From positions 62,001-126,000 of the forward strand of contig NZ_VSKK01000003.1 in the NCBI RefSeq assembly GCF_008086205.1: a DNA stretch of 64,000 nucleotides, in the 5' to 3' direction. Source of the DNA: Bizionia myxarmorum. Its GTDB lineage: Bacteria; Bacteroidota; Bacteroidia; Flavobacteriales; Flavobacteriaceae. The position numbers and the translations under genes are program-made. The notes below the pieces were generated by a model that saw nothing but the letters and a program-made list of their open reading frames with translations, was not told the origin of the DNA and did not search any database. This document shows positions 25,241-34,845 of this stretch, in pieces. Position 1 is the stretch's first letter; each line of letters starts with the position of its first letter.

Positions 25241-26332
25241 TTATGATTGTTTAATAGCTTCCTCAAATATACTTATATATTGTTTAGATACGTTTTCCAA
25301 GCTGAACGTTTCAACTCTTTTTAAGGCGTTTTCAACTAATTTATTAGCCAAATTCTTATTTGTTGCTAATTCAATAAGCGTACTTGCCAAAGCCTCAGCA
25401 TTTTTTGAAGGAACTAGAAGTGCTTCTTTATTATGTTGTGCAAATTCCCGAACGCCTGTTACATTGGTTGAAACAATGGGCAAGCCAACAGCTGCCGCTT
25501 CCAATAATACGCGAGCAAAACCTTCACGAAAGGTTGGTAAAACAAAAGCATCAGCTTCTAATAGTAGACTTTTTACATCTTTTTGTTCACCTAAAAATTC
25601 AGCATGCGATTTATAGCTTTTTATAATTTTTTTATTCAGGCGTTTGGAGTTTTCTTCAATAGGACCAACAATTTGAAATTTAAAATCGTAGCCTTTTTCG
25701 TGACAAATTCTGGCAGCTTCTAATAAAAAAGTAATGCCTTTTTCATAAACAATCCGAGCTACACAGATAAATGTAAACTGTGAATTGGCTCTTTTTGCAA
25801 GACCATTATAGTTTTTTAATTCAATGCCGCTACTATAAATTAATTGGTAATTATTGTGATTTATTAAGTTGTGTTTAAGGAATAAATTCTTGTCGTCATC
25901 ATTCTGAAATACGGTTTTAAAAACTCTGTTTTTTACTCTAGAATGCAAAGCTTTATACACGCTGCGTAAACTTCTATTTAGAATAGATTGAGATATAAAA
26001 ACAGTGCCTAAACCTGTGATTGTTCGTGTTATAGGCGTGTTTGTTTTAAGTAGAGATAAAGGTAGTAAAAAAGCAGGCTTTGTATCAAAAGTATGAATAA
26101 CATCAAATCTATTTTCAGTAAAAAAAGTACGAAACCAAGTCATGGTTTTATAATCTGAAACCAAGGATAAGCTTCTATTTAATGGGTAATTGTGATAGCT
26201 AATATTATCAGGAAAATCCATGCTGCTCGTTCCAATAATAGTCACCTCAAATCCTGCAGCAATTAAATACTGCGAGATACTGATGCGCTTGTGTACATCT
26301 TCACCACCAACTAAACATATTTTTTTCGACAT
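25241..26332 (-). CDS. GT4 glycosyltransferase (PglA-like)
   Basis: 363 residues, GT-B fold. The N-terminal half has the early Gly-rich acceptor loop (ICLVGGEDVHKRIS) and DVIHTFDTKPAFLLPL, followed by ITRTITGLGTVF, a segment typical of PglA-like enzymes that extend PglC-primed lipids. The C-terminal half has the donor-site motifs FICVARIVYEKGITFLLEA and FVLPTFREGFARVLLEAAAV, with the E..G....E pattern of GT4. Located next to the PglC-type gene set, it is the best candidate for adding the second sugar. The sugar cannot be told from sequence. Confidence 0.9.
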   Translation of the reverse strand: MSKKICLVGGEDVHKRISISQYLIAAGFEVTIIGTSSMDFPDNISYHNYPLNRSLSLVSDYKTMTWFRTFFTENRFDVIHTFDTKPAFLLPLSLLKTNTPITRTITGLGTVFISQSILNRSLRSVYKALHSRVKNRVFKTVFQNDDDKNLFLKHNLINHNNYQLIYSSGIELKNYNGLAKRANSQFTFICVARIVYEKGITFLLEAARICHEKGYDFKFQIVGPIEENSKRLNKKIIKSYKSHAEFLGEQKDVKSLLLEADAFVLPTFREGFARVLLEAAAVGLPIVSTNVTGVREFAQHNKEALLVPSKNAEALASTLIELATNKNLANKLVENALKRVETFSLENVSKQYISIFEEAIKQS

Positions 26333-26377
26333 GAAATTTATTTACAAATTGATTTCTCGTTTTGTTTGATAATTCTT

Positions 26378-28273
26378 TTAATAGGATTCTGGATTATAAA
26401 GTGAAAAATACCATTTCTGAAAACTATAAAACGTCCATACTTTGTAGCTGTTATCTTCTTTTCCTGATATATGATTCTGCACCAAAGGCCTGATATAATC
26501 ACTATTAAATAAGCCCTGTTTGGTTAATAATTTAGAATTTATATAACCTTCCAATTCTGTTTTTAAGCCGGCTCGTAACCAATCACCAACAGGAACAACG
26601 AAGCCCTTTTTAGATTTCTCTAAAAAACCATCTGGAAACTCATGTTTAAAAGCTTCCTTTAAAATGTGTTTTTTACTCCAACCTTTCAATAAATAATTTT
26701 CAGGTAAACTGTTTGCGAAATCCCAGAGCGTTTTATTTAAAAAAGGCGCTCTACATTCCAAGGAATTCAACATACTCGTGCGATCTACTTTCACCAACAT
26801 ATCACCCTCAAGACTCATTAATTTATCAATTTCACGGTATTCATGCAAAGACTTTGGTTTATTAATATGCGCTTTGTAATGTGCAAACGGATTTGAAACC
26901 CGAAAATCTGGATTTAATAATTGCGCACTGTCATTTTCAAAACCTAACGAGATAATGTTCCAGTAATTTTCGCCTGAATAATCAATAGCTTGAATCAATT
27001 TTTTTAGTTTGAAACGCTTTCCACGATTATCATCTTTAGTAGATAATAAACTGGTGAACAAAGGTTTTGTGCTGTTGTGAATAAACTCGGGAATAAACTT
27101 GGTGTATCGCGTATTTAAACCGCCCATATAATACTTGTTGTATCCACCAAAAACCTCATCACCGCCATCGCCCGTTAGTGCGACTTTTACAAAATCACTC
27201 GTTTTTTTAGAGACTAAATAGGTTGGGAGCGCTGAAGAATCTGCAAAAGGTTCATCAAAATTCAATAAAATAGCATCAATATGTTCTTTGATATCATTTT
27301 CTGAAATTATGAATTCATGATGATTGCTATTAATTTGTTTGGCAACCAATTTAGATTTGTCGGTTTCATCAAAATCAGCTTTTTCGAATCCAATTGAAAA
27401 TGTATCTATTTTGGTTGATGACAACTGCGATAATCCCAGACTTACAATAGAAGAATCTACACCGCCTGAAAGGAATGTGCCAATTGGAACATCACTAACT
27501 GTGCGGCTTTCAATACTCGTCATCATTAAATTATGCAATTTAACTTTGGCATCTTGAAATGAAATATCACTTTTATAATTTGAAATTTCATTTATTTCAG
27601 AAATTGATAAACTATGATCATCCAAGTCATAACTTATAAAATGATTGGCTTCTAATTTCTGAATTCCTTCATATATAGAAAAAGGAGCTGGAATATACGT
27701 AAGTTTAAAAAATAGATTTAAACCAATTTTTGAAATTGGAGGTTTATTTGGTAATACTTTAATAATGGATTTTAATTCCGAAGCATAATAAAAACCATTC
27801 GCTGTTTGGGTGTAATACAATGGTTTCTCCCCAAAGAAATCGCGCGCAATAATAAGTTTGTTCTTCTTCTTATCATGAATACTAAAAGCAAACATGCCAT
27901 CAAGTCTTTTAAAGGAATCTGGACCTTCAGTTTCGTAAAGTTTTAAAATAACTTCGGTGTCAGTTTCTGTTTTAAAAGTGATTTTTTTTAACTCTAATTC
28001 GCTTCGTAATTTTCGGTAATTATATATTTCACCATTAAAAATAATGGTAATGCTATTGTACTCATTTGAAATAGGTTGCTTGCCTGTATGTAAGTCAATT
28101 ATTGATAATCTTCTCATGGCCATTCCAACACAATGCGTTTCGGAATGATCTTGATAAAAACCAGAATCATCAGGTCCGCGATGAATGATTAATTGGTTCA
28201 TTTTCTGAAGCGTATTTAAAGCATCTTCAGGAGTTGTAAAAGCTGTATTTATGAAACCGTTTATACCACACAT
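26378..28273 (-). CDS. Asparagine synthase-like glutamine-dependent amidotransferase (first copy)
   Basis: 631 residues. It begins MCGINGFINTAF, with Cys2 as the class II glutaminase nucleophile, RRLSIIDLHTGKQPISNEY and NGEIYNYRKLR in the glutaminase domain (about 1-210), then the PP-loop LSGGVDSSIVSLGLSQL near 260 and VALTGDGGDEVFGGYNKYY near 365 in the synthetase domain. Housekeeping AsnB makes asparagine. Copies inside polysaccharide loci are thought to amidate uronic acids (compare the WbpS type), which I infer here. Another copy lies 2.2 kb upstream in the same operon. Five bases separate it from the preceding glycosyltransferase. Confidence 0.92.
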   Translation of the reverse strand: MCGINGFINTAFTTPEDALNTLQKMNQLIIHRGPDDSGFYQDHSETHCVGMAMRRLSIIDLHTGKQPISNEYNSITIIFNGEIYNYRKLRSELELKKITFKTETDTEVILKLYETEGPDSFKRLDGMFAFSIHDKKKNKLIIARDFFGEKPLYYTQTANGFYYASELKSIIKVLPNKPPISKIGLNLFFKLTYIPAPFSIYEGIQKLEANHFISYDLDDHSLSISEINEISNYKSDISFQDAKVKLHNLMMTSIESRTVSDVPIGTFLSGGVDSSIVSLGLSQLSSTKIDTFSIGFEKADFDETDKSKLVAKQINSNHHEFIISENDIKEHIDAILLNFDEPFADSSALPTYLVSKKTSDFVKVALTGDGGDEVFGGYNKYYMGGLNTRYTKFIPEFIHNSTKPLFTSLLSTKDDNRGKRFKLKKLIQAIDYSGENYWNIISLGFENDSAQLLNPDFRVSNPFAHYKAHINKPKSLHEYREIDKLMSLEGDMLVKVDRTSMLNSLECRAPFLNKTLWDFANSLPENYLLKGWSKKHILKEAFKHEFPDGFLEKSKKGFVVPVGDWLRAGLKTELEGYINSKLLTKQGLFNSDYIRPLVQNHISGKEDNSYKVWTFYSFQKWYFSLYNPESY

Positions 28274-28277
28274 AGAC

Positions 28278-29435
28278 CTAAATACTATCGATTAATAGTT
28301 TCACTTGCGCACCAATATGAGAGATATCATAGGTTTTTGAACGCTCATAACTTAAGTCGCTATACTTTTCGCGGATAACCGGATTTTGCTGTAAAAACTC
28401 TATGGCTTTTGACAATCCTAAAGCGTCGTCCACATTTACTAATAGACCAAATTTTGCTTGAGCAAAGGATCCATTGGGTATACTGATTTGTTCATTATCA
28501 TTTAATAACTCCAATGGACCAGACATGCAATTGGTACTAATAACTGGCAAACCAACACACATAGCCTCTAGAACTACATTAGGAAAGCCTTCTGTTAAAG
28601 AACTCAATACAAAACAATGTCCTTTTTTAATATAGGATTTTACATTGTTTACGTTCCCATTAAAATGTATACGATTGGTTACTTGACGTTCATTGGATAA
28701 TTCTGTGAGTTTATCTTGTAGATGGCCGTCGCCATAAATTTCTAAATAGAATAAACTAGGAAGTTTGCTTATGGCTTCAATAATGCTTTTCTGATTTTTA
28801 ACTGGAATTAACCTGCCAACTGTAACGACTTTGAAATCTTTACCTAAATCCTTGTAAGGCATTATTTCCGGCTTAATAGGTTTGGTTATAATAGGATTGT
28901 AAATAACGCTGGTATCAATTTTTAATTTGTAATTATCAATCAAATCTTTATTGATGTAGATGGAATTTGAAAATAATTTATCGTTTTTATTATAAAAGTA
29001 AGGGATTAACAATTTTGTAAAGAAATAGGTAGCTTTTCCGTCTTTGTACATAATAGAAGGGAAGCAACGCTCACTAATAATAGTTTTTAATTTGGAATTG
29101 AACATTTTTGCAATACCATTTAGAAAGTTCTGGCGTACTAAAAACGATATGGCCACATCAATTTTCTCTTCTTTTAAAACTTTTTGATATTTAAAAATGA
29201 ATTTGAAATAATCTAAAGTGCGACCGAATACAGTGGTTTTAAAAGTTTCATTTTCTTTGGATAAAATAACAACTCTAGCGTCTTTGTGAATTGGTAGTTT
29301 AATTTCATTGTAGAGCAAAATTAAAGTCACATCATAATATTTAGTGAGTTCATGTAATAATAAACTGACTACTTTTTCCGCTCCACCATATCCGATAGCA
29401 GAAACAAAAAGCGAAATTTTTCGTTTTTCAGACAT
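28278..29435 (-). CDS. GT4 glycosyltransferase
   Basis: 385 residues with GT-B architecture. The N-terminal SAIGYGGAEKVVSLLLHEL has the GGAE motif seen in many GT4 enzymes of surface polysaccharide clusters. The C-terminal half shows VVTVGRLIPVKNQKSIIEAI and FVLSSLTEGFPNVVLEAMCV, with the E..G.P...LEA donor-binding segment. It overlaps the next glycosyltransferase upstream by eight bases. The two are similar enough in layout to be related, and both resemble the one at 35810-36937. Donor and linkage unknown. Confidence 0.92.
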   Translation of the reverse strand: MSEKRKISLFVSAIGYGGAEKVVSLLLHELTKYYDVTLILLYNEIKLPIHKDARVVILSKENETFKTTVFGRTLDYFKFIFKYQKVLKEEKIDVAISFLVRQNFLNGIAKMFNSKLKTIISERCFPSIMYKDGKATYFFTKLLIPYFYNKNDKLFSNSIYINKDLIDNYKLKIDTSVIYNPIITKPIKPEIMPYKDLGKDFKVVTVGRLIPVKNQKSIIEAISKLPSLFYLEIYGDGHLQDKLTELSNERQVTNRIHFNGNVNNVKSYIKKGHCFVLSSLTEGFPNVVLEAMCVGLPVISTNCMSGPLELLNDNEQISIPNGSFAQAKFGLLVNVDDALGLSKAIEFLQQNPVIREKYSDLSYERSKTYDISHIGAQVKLLIDSI

Positions 29436-30525
29436 GCTGATTATTTTGTGATAAATTTAAAAACAGACTCGTATATTCATTTATAATATTAGTGCTATTA
29501 AATTTACGTTTCACTACCGCGCTAACGGTTTCAGGATTAAATGGAAATTCGTCATTTATTTGATTTAAATACGCTAAATAATCCTCTTTCGTATCGGCAA
29601 CATAGCCATTTTTCCCATGTTCTATAATTTCGTCTAATCCACCAGGCGCATTAAACGCCAAGATGGGTGTTCCGGCTACGCAACTTTCAATAAGCACATT
29701 AGGAAAACCTTCTACGTAAGAACCTTGGAGAAACAAATCACTAGCCGCTAAATACTTTTCCACGTCATTGGTGTAATTAATATATTTGATGTTTTTTGTT
29801 AAGCCCTTGTTATCAAGCATTTCAAAAATACTATCTTTTTCCATACCAGAACCTATTATTGTGTATTCAAATGGAAATTTTAGTTCTGAAAGCACCTCAA
29901 TAAGCCGTTCATGGCCTTTTTCTTTACTTAATCTACCAATAGTAATAAGCTGAAGTGGTTTTGACGAATCGCGCGCCATGCCTTTAAGCTTGAAATCTTT
30001 AGTAATCGGGTTATTGATTAAAACCGTTTTATCAATAGGAACTTTATAATTGGCCACCATATCCTTTTGCATGTCTTTGGATTGGCAAATAATACAATCC
30101 ACTAATTTGTATGCCATAACAATCATAGCCTTTGGGAAGGCTGAATTGGTATATGGATTGTGCTCATTTAAAACTGTTAACACATTAGCTTCACGCGAAA
30201 CAAATTTTGTTTTCCTAAAAAAGGGCGACATAAAAGCAATCATGGTATTAAGATGCACAATAGAGCTAACAACAATATCAGGTTTATGCTTTCTGAAATA
30301 TTGATGTAAACGTCCAAAAGCCTTCAAAACTCGGGATTTATTTAAGTATTCTATATGTAAATTTTCTAATTGATAAACCGTATCCTTTTCATAACCTGTA
30401 ATTAGCAGTGTTACTTTGAAAACTTCAGTATCTAAATTTTGAGCAACATAAGATAAAATACGCTCGGCCCCGCCTGCAGCTAATGATGGTAGAACAAATA
30501 TAATATGGATTCTTCTTTTACTCAT
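29428..30525 (-). CDS. GT4 glycosyltransferase
   Basis: 365 residues from the chosen start. FVLPSLAAGGAERILSYVAQ is the N-terminal loop, LITIGRLSKEKGHERLIEVL and FLQGSYVEGFPNVLIESCVA the donor site. The frame extends upstream to an ATG at 30588, but those 21 residues lie inside the amidotransferase gene. The ATG at 30523-30525 overlaps the amidotransferase TAA by one base, giving MSKRRIHIIF, which fits the family start. The donor-site Glu is retained (VEGFPN, IESC). Linkage unknown. Confidence 0.91.
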   Translation of the reverse strand: MSKRRIHIIFVLPSLAAGGAERILSYVAQNLDTEVFKVTLLITGYEKDTVYQLENLHIEYLNKSRVLKAFGRLHQYFRKHKPDIVVSSIVHLNTMIAFMSPFFRKTKFVSREANVLTVLNEHNPYTNSAFPKAMIVMAYKLVDCIICQSKDMQKDMVANYKVPIDKTVLINNPITKDFKLKGMARDSSKPLQLITIGRLSKEKGHERLIEVLSELKFPFEYTIIGSGMEKDSIFEMLDNKGLTKNIKYINYTNDVEKYLAASDLFLQGSYVEGFPNVLIESCVAGTPILAFNAPGGLDEIIEHGKNGYVADTKEDYLAYLNQINDEFPFNPETVSAVVKRKFNSTNIINEYTSLFLNLSQNNQHV

Positions 30526-32375
30526 TATTTTATAGTGTAGCCTTTTCCATTGGTGTTTAACCATTGTTTTAGTACCAATAATTTCCAAATTAATGGATAA
30601 CGATTCCAGCTTCCATCCATATGTTGCTGAATCATTTTATACACTTCATCAGCATCAATATTTGGAATTTGCTTTAAACTCACCATATCCAATTCTGAAA
30701 GCACATAATCTTTTAATTCGTTTTTAAACCATTCGGCAAAAGGCATGGTAAAACCTGCTTTTGGTCTATCAAATATATTTTCGGGTACATATTGATAGAG
30801 CACATCTTTTAAAATGCGTTTCTGAATTTTGCCATTATACTTAAAGTCTGTAGGTAAGGATTGCGCGAACTCTACAACACTATGATCCATAAGTGGTGCT
30901 CTTGCTTCTAGAGAATACGCCATCGTTGCCCGATCTACTTTAGTGTTGATATCCCAATTTAGATAGGTTTTTATATCAAAATCGGTTAAACGTTCATAAA
31001 GATTTTTGTTGGAGTGAAATAAATATTTCTTTTCGGGGACATCGGTATAATCGAAATCCGATTTTAACCAAGACATATTAACGCCCGTAACCGAAGCAAT
31101 ATAAAGTGAATTAATATCGTCATATTCCAAACCTTTGCCAATCATTTTAAGTTTATAGTAAGGTGCTAATCCAGCTGTTTTGGCTACAGTGTTTCTTATA
31201 AAATTCGGTAAATTATAGAGATGATTCACCTGTTTCATCCACTTATAACGCTCGTAGCCTATAAAACTTTCGTCGCCACCATCTCCAGACAAAGCCACTG
31301 TAACTTGTTTGCGGGTATGTTTGGCCAAAAGCATGGAAGGAATTGCGGAAGAGTCGGCAAAAGGCTCATCATAATAATGACTAAACGTGTCAATCAAATC
31401 CAATCCTTCATTATAATTACACTCTATAATATGATGATCTGTTTTTAAATGGTCGGCAACTTGTTGTGCATATAAGCTTTCATCAAAACCTTTCTCATTA
31501 AATTTCACTGAAAAGGTTTTTACTTTACTAGAAGTGGTTTGAGTTGCTAAAGCGGCAACTACTGAAGAATCCACACCGCCTGAAAGGAAAATGCCTACGG
31601 GAACATCTGCAAATAAGCGCGTAGAAACCGCATTTTTAACTAAATCATCTAATTCTGAAACAGCTTCTTTATAATCGCCTTGATAGGGTTTCTTGTTTTC
31701 TGTATCAATATCCCAATAAACTCGTTCTTTAAAATCGTAGTTGTTTAAATTCAGCGAAAAGCAATGGCCAGGCTGCAATTTTTTTATTTCATTGAAAATA
31801 GAATGTGGATCTGGAACGGCACCCCAAGCTAAATAGTAGCTTATAGCTTTATTGGAAATGGTTAAATGTTCATGATGCATTTGAATGGATGACAGTTGAC
31901 TGGCAAATTCAAATTGTTTGTCTTTTAAGAAATAATAAAACGGTTTTTTACCCAAACGGTCACGCGCGCCAAAAAGCTTTTGCTTCGTTTCATCATAGAT
32001 TACAAATGCAAACATCCCGTCAAAATGGTAAACGCAGTCTTCGCCATATGCCATGTAAGCCGCACACATAACTTCGGTATCACTGGTTGTATGGAATGAA
32101 TATCCCTTTGTTTCTAATTGTTCTTTTAAAACTTTAAAGTTGTACACTTCACCATTAAAAACAATGTGGATGGTTTTGTTATAGGTAAAAGGTTGATTGG
32201 AGCGTTCGTCAATATCTACAATAGCTAAACGGTTATGACCAAAAATAACTGGATTAACTTCGTTTCCTAAAAATTTGAAGTCCAATTTGTCGGGACCTCT
32301 AAATTTGGTGCGTTCCAGTTTATCTTGAACTTGATGTTTAGTGTAAGCTATTGTTGATCCGTAAATTCCACACAT
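30525..32375 (-). CDS. Asparagine synthase-like glutamine-dependent amidotransferase (second copy)
   Basis: 616 residues. MCGIYGSTIAY gives the Cys2 nucleophile; NRLAIVDIDERSNQPFTY and NGEVYNFKVLK follow in the glutaminase domain. The PP-loop FLSGGVDSSVVAALATQ lies near 255 and VALSGDGGDESFIGYERYK near 345. It is only loosely similar to the copy at 26378-28273, so these are distinct enzymes, not a recent duplication. It overlaps the downstream glycosyltransferase by one base and lies two bases from the polymerase-like gene. Amidation of a polysaccharide acid is inferred from context; true asparagine synthesis is possible. Confidence 0.92.
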   Translation of the reverse strand: MCGIYGSTIAYTKHQVQDKLERTKFRGPDKLDFKFLGNEVNPVIFGHNRLAIVDIDERSNQPFTYNKTIHIVFNGEVYNFKVLKEQLETKGYSFHTTSDTEVMCAAYMAYGEDCVYHFDGMFAFVIYDETKQKLFGARDRLGKKPFYYFLKDKQFEFASQLSSIQMHHEHLTISNKAISYYLAWGAVPDPHSIFNEIKKLQPGHCFSLNLNNYDFKERVYWDIDTENKKPYQGDYKEAVSELDDLVKNAVSTRLFADVPVGIFLSGGVDSSVVAALATQTTSSKVKTFSVKFNEKGFDESLYAQQVADHLKTDHHIIECNYNEGLDLIDTFSHYYDEPFADSSAIPSMLLAKHTRKQVTVALSGDGGDESFIGYERYKWMKQVNHLYNLPNFIRNTVAKTAGLAPYYKLKMIGKGLEYDDINSLYIASVTGVNMSWLKSDFDYTDVPEKKYLFHSNKNLYERLTDFDIKTYLNWDINTKVDRATMAYSLEARAPLMDHSVVEFAQSLPTDFKYNGKIQKRILKDVLYQYVPENIFDRPKAGFTMPFAEWFKNELKDYVLSELDMVSLKQIPNIDADEVYKMIQQHMDGSWNRYPLIWKLLVLKQWLNTNGKGYTIK

Positions 32376-32377
32376 AG

Positions 32378-33490
32378 TTAATCTGCTTTAATTTCTTCTT
32401 CTAAAGTTGAATCTTGACGTACTTTATGATATAACCAAATGGATATAAAAAGAACATCGTATTTGTAAAAATAATTATGTGCTACCATCAGATAACCAAA
32501 TATAGCTATTGCTAAATAGGCATATTCTTGATGGGTCTGTAAATATCCAAAACTCCGTATGGTTATAGCCAAATAGATGATGATAATTAATAAAAATGAC
32601 AGAATGCCAGCTTCGCCTAATACCATTAAAAAGGTGTTGTGTACGCCGTATTCTATCGAAACCAGACTAGAACCGCCCGTCATGGATTTGTATCCGGCAC
32701 CAATAAGCATATTATTAGTTATCAAATCCGAAAAATAGGCCCAAGTTTCATCTCTAGAACCTTCGGTTATAGTTTGCATTTCAACTTCTTCACTATCTCC
32801 AAAAAGACTATGTAAAGCAGAAAAGCGCGATTTATTAAGTTGAAGCGTGGAAGCAGTAAAAATAACAACCAAAGCTACAGCGCCAACGGCGAAAGTTTGA
32901 ATATTTTTTTTATCAGTAAAAATAGAAAGTAAATTTATGAGGACTAAAAACAGCATAAAGGATCTTGAAAGCGTGAAAATTCCACAGATAATAAATGCAA
33001 ACTGAATGAGTAGTTTTAGCTTGTAGTTTTTAACAATATAGGAAAGTGCAAAACCGAATAAACAGATAAAGCCCGCTTTATTGGCATTCAAATAAAAGCC
33101 GCCATAGCGACCAAAGGCATCGGGAAAAACAAGAGCATTTATAGCGATACTTATGGCACCAATTAATAGAAATATCAGCAATTCTTTGGCAGTTGTGTCC
33201 TTGGTAATTTCATTGATACAGAATATGAAAATGAAAAACCGAACGGCATCCTTTATAAATTCACTGGTATCGCCAAAATACTGTAAACCTGAAAATGTAA
33301 AATAGCTCAATCCTAAAATGACAAATGGCCAAACCGGTTTAGATTTTTTAGAAACAAAAAAGTAGACGATTATAGCAACAAATAGCAATAGGTTAGTGAT
33401 AGCACCCACAGATGCTCCAAAATGTTGCAAACCAAATGTAGGTACATTTAGAAGTATCAGAATTAACGCTATGTATTTAACTATTTTCAT
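32378..33490 (-). CDS. O-antigen polymerase/ligase-like membrane protein (Wzy/WaaL type)
   Basis: 370 residues with about ten hydrophobic segments and one large polar loop (about 218-265, including GDSEEVEMQTITEGSRDETW and GAGYKSMTGG). The fold pattern of long helices with a periplasmic loop near the C-terminal third is that of the O-antigen ligase/polymerase superfamily. YGVHNTFLMVLGEAGILSF near 280 has the His and the Gly-rich helix seen in many members. In an operon with a flippase and glycosyltransferases, a Wzy polymerase is the better reading than ligase, but sequence does not separate them. C-terminus is charged (DSTLEEEIKAD). Confidence 0.85.
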   Translation of the reverse strand: MKIVKYIALILILLNVPTFGLQHFGASVGAITNLLLFVAIIVYFFVSKKSKPVWPFVILGLSYFTFSGLQYFGDTSEFIKDAVRFFIFIFCINEITKDTTAKELLIFLLIGAISIAINALVFPDAFGRYGGFYLNANKAGFICLFGFALSYIVKNYKLKLLIQFAFIICGIFTLSRSFMLFLVLINLLSIFTDKKNIQTFAVGAVALVVIFTASTLQLNKSRFSALHSLFGDSEEVEMQTITEGSRDETWAYFSDLITNNMLIGAGYKSMTGGSSLVSIEYGVHNTFLMVLGEAGILSFLLIIIIYLAITIRSFGYLQTHQEYAYLAIAIFGYLMVAHNYFYKYDVLFISIWLYHKVRQDSTLEEEIKAD

Positions 33491-33499
33491 ATGTTAACC

Positions 33500-34840
33500 T
33501 TAACTCGTTAAAAGTTGCTTTTGCTTATTAGTATAATTATAAAACACGAATATTTTTAGAACTTGTATTATGGTTGTACATAAGGCAATCCCAATCAATC
33601 CAATCCATTTCATTAAAATAAAATCTAATATAATATTTAATAACATGCTTCCTAAAGACACATAAGCCATAAAAGCATTTTTATTGATACTGGTTAAAAA
33701 CTTCACAAATAAATTCCCACAGATTATAAAGGGAACACCAATGAGATATATAATTTGAATTTGCGAAACGATAGCCGTGTCATCAGCTGTAAAGCTATCT
33801 CTTTCAAATAAAAGCGCCACAATTTCTCTGGAAAATATACTGGCAATAACCATAATGGACATAATGACAATAAATATCCATTTGTTTAAAAGATATAAGG
33901 TTTTAAAAGACTTTTCAGGATTGTCTATAGTCATTTTAGAAAAATAGGGTAAAAGCACATTTCCTAAAGCAATAATAAAAATAGTTGTAAAAAATGCTGG
34001 AATCTTCATCCCGTAATTTAAAGCCGCAATTGATCCTACAATTAATTGAGCTGCAAAATATTGATCGGTTACTGGAATTAAACCAGTTAAAAATCCTGAA
34101 GATACTTTGGCAGGAACCTGCTTAAACATTAAAATGGCGTTGGCACTTTTAAAATCAGGACTTGCCAATTTTAAAATCCGTTTTTTTAATGCAATGGCAG
34201 CTAGAAATAATAATTGAAGAACGCTTCCTATTAACATACCAATGGCAAGAACACTAGTACCTAATTCGTCTCGGTAAAAAACCACACATATAATCATAAC
34301 AATAGATGTTATAATTGGGTATAGAGATGAATAGGTGAATTCACCATAGATGTTTAGTAAACCGCTAATTAGGGAGGTTAAACCCCAAATTAGAATACAA
34401 GGCAATAAGTAATGAAATTGTGTAATAATTAAGTTGTAATAACTTGAGGTATGTCCACCGAAAAAGAGTTCTAAAAAAACGTCTGTGAATAAGTAGGCAA
34501 TAAGCATAAAAACTAATGAAGTCACTATGGTTACAGCAAAACTAGTAGATTGAAATGCTGCAATATTCTTGTTTGTTTTTTCTTCGGCTATATAATTAGG
34601 AATAAAGACAGAGTTAAACGCACTCAAAAATACTTCGTTAATAAATCCTGGTAATAACAAAGCTATAAAAAATGTATCCAATAATTCCGATAGGCCAAAC
34701 TCGCCAGCAATTACAACTTCCTTGTAAAAACCGAAAAACTTAACCAAAACCGTAATTACACCTACAATAATAATGTTTGCAGCTGTAGAATTATGTCGGA
34801 CCTTATTATAAAGGTTTTTTATAACATGCGTTATTTTCAC
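33500..34840 (-). CDS. MurJ/MviN-fold lipid-linked oligosaccharide flippase
   Basis: 446 residues with about 12-14 membrane helices. GLSELLDTFFIALLLPGFIN followed by AFNSVFIPNYIAE is the MurJ-family N-terminal signature (compare ..FF.A...P...R......FvPv). It is shorter than MurJ of peptidoglycan synthesis (usually over 500 residues), and it sits between the polymerase and a glycosyltransferase. It therefore probably flips the repeat unit of this locus in place of a classical Wzx. Nine bases separate it from the polymerase gene. Confidence 0.87.
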   Translation of the reverse strand: MKITHVIKNLYNKVRHNSTAANIIIVGVITVLVKFFGFYKEVVIAGEFGLSELLDTFFIALLLPGFINEVFLSAFNSVFIPNYIAEEKTNKNIAAFQSTSFAVTIVTSLVFMLIAYLFTDVFLELFFGGHTSSYYNLIITQFHYLLPCILIWGLTSLISGLLNIYGEFTYSSLYPIITSIVMIICVVFYRDELGTSVLAIGMLIGSVLQLLFLAAIALKKRILKLASPDFKSANAILMFKQVPAKVSSGFLTGLIPVTDQYFAAQLIVGSIAALNYGMKIPAFFTTIFIIALGNVLLPYFSKMTIDNPEKSFKTLYLLNKWIFIVIMSIMVIASIFSREIVALLFERDSFTADDTAIVSQIQIIYLIGVPFIICGNLFVKFLTSINKNAFMAYVSLGSMLLNIILDFILMKWIGLIGIALCTTIIQVLKIFVFYNYTNKQKQLLTS

Positions 34841-34845
34841 AAATA

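Noticed and set aside
26378-28273. Plain housekeeping asparagine synthetase
   Set aside because: Not excluded, but placement inside a glycosyltransferase operon with a second copy makes a polysaccharide amidotransferase more likely.
30526-30588. 21-residue extension of the GT4 at 29428
   Set aside because: It lies inside the amidotransferase gene. The ATG at 30523-30525 overlaps that gene's stop by one base and fits the family N-terminus.
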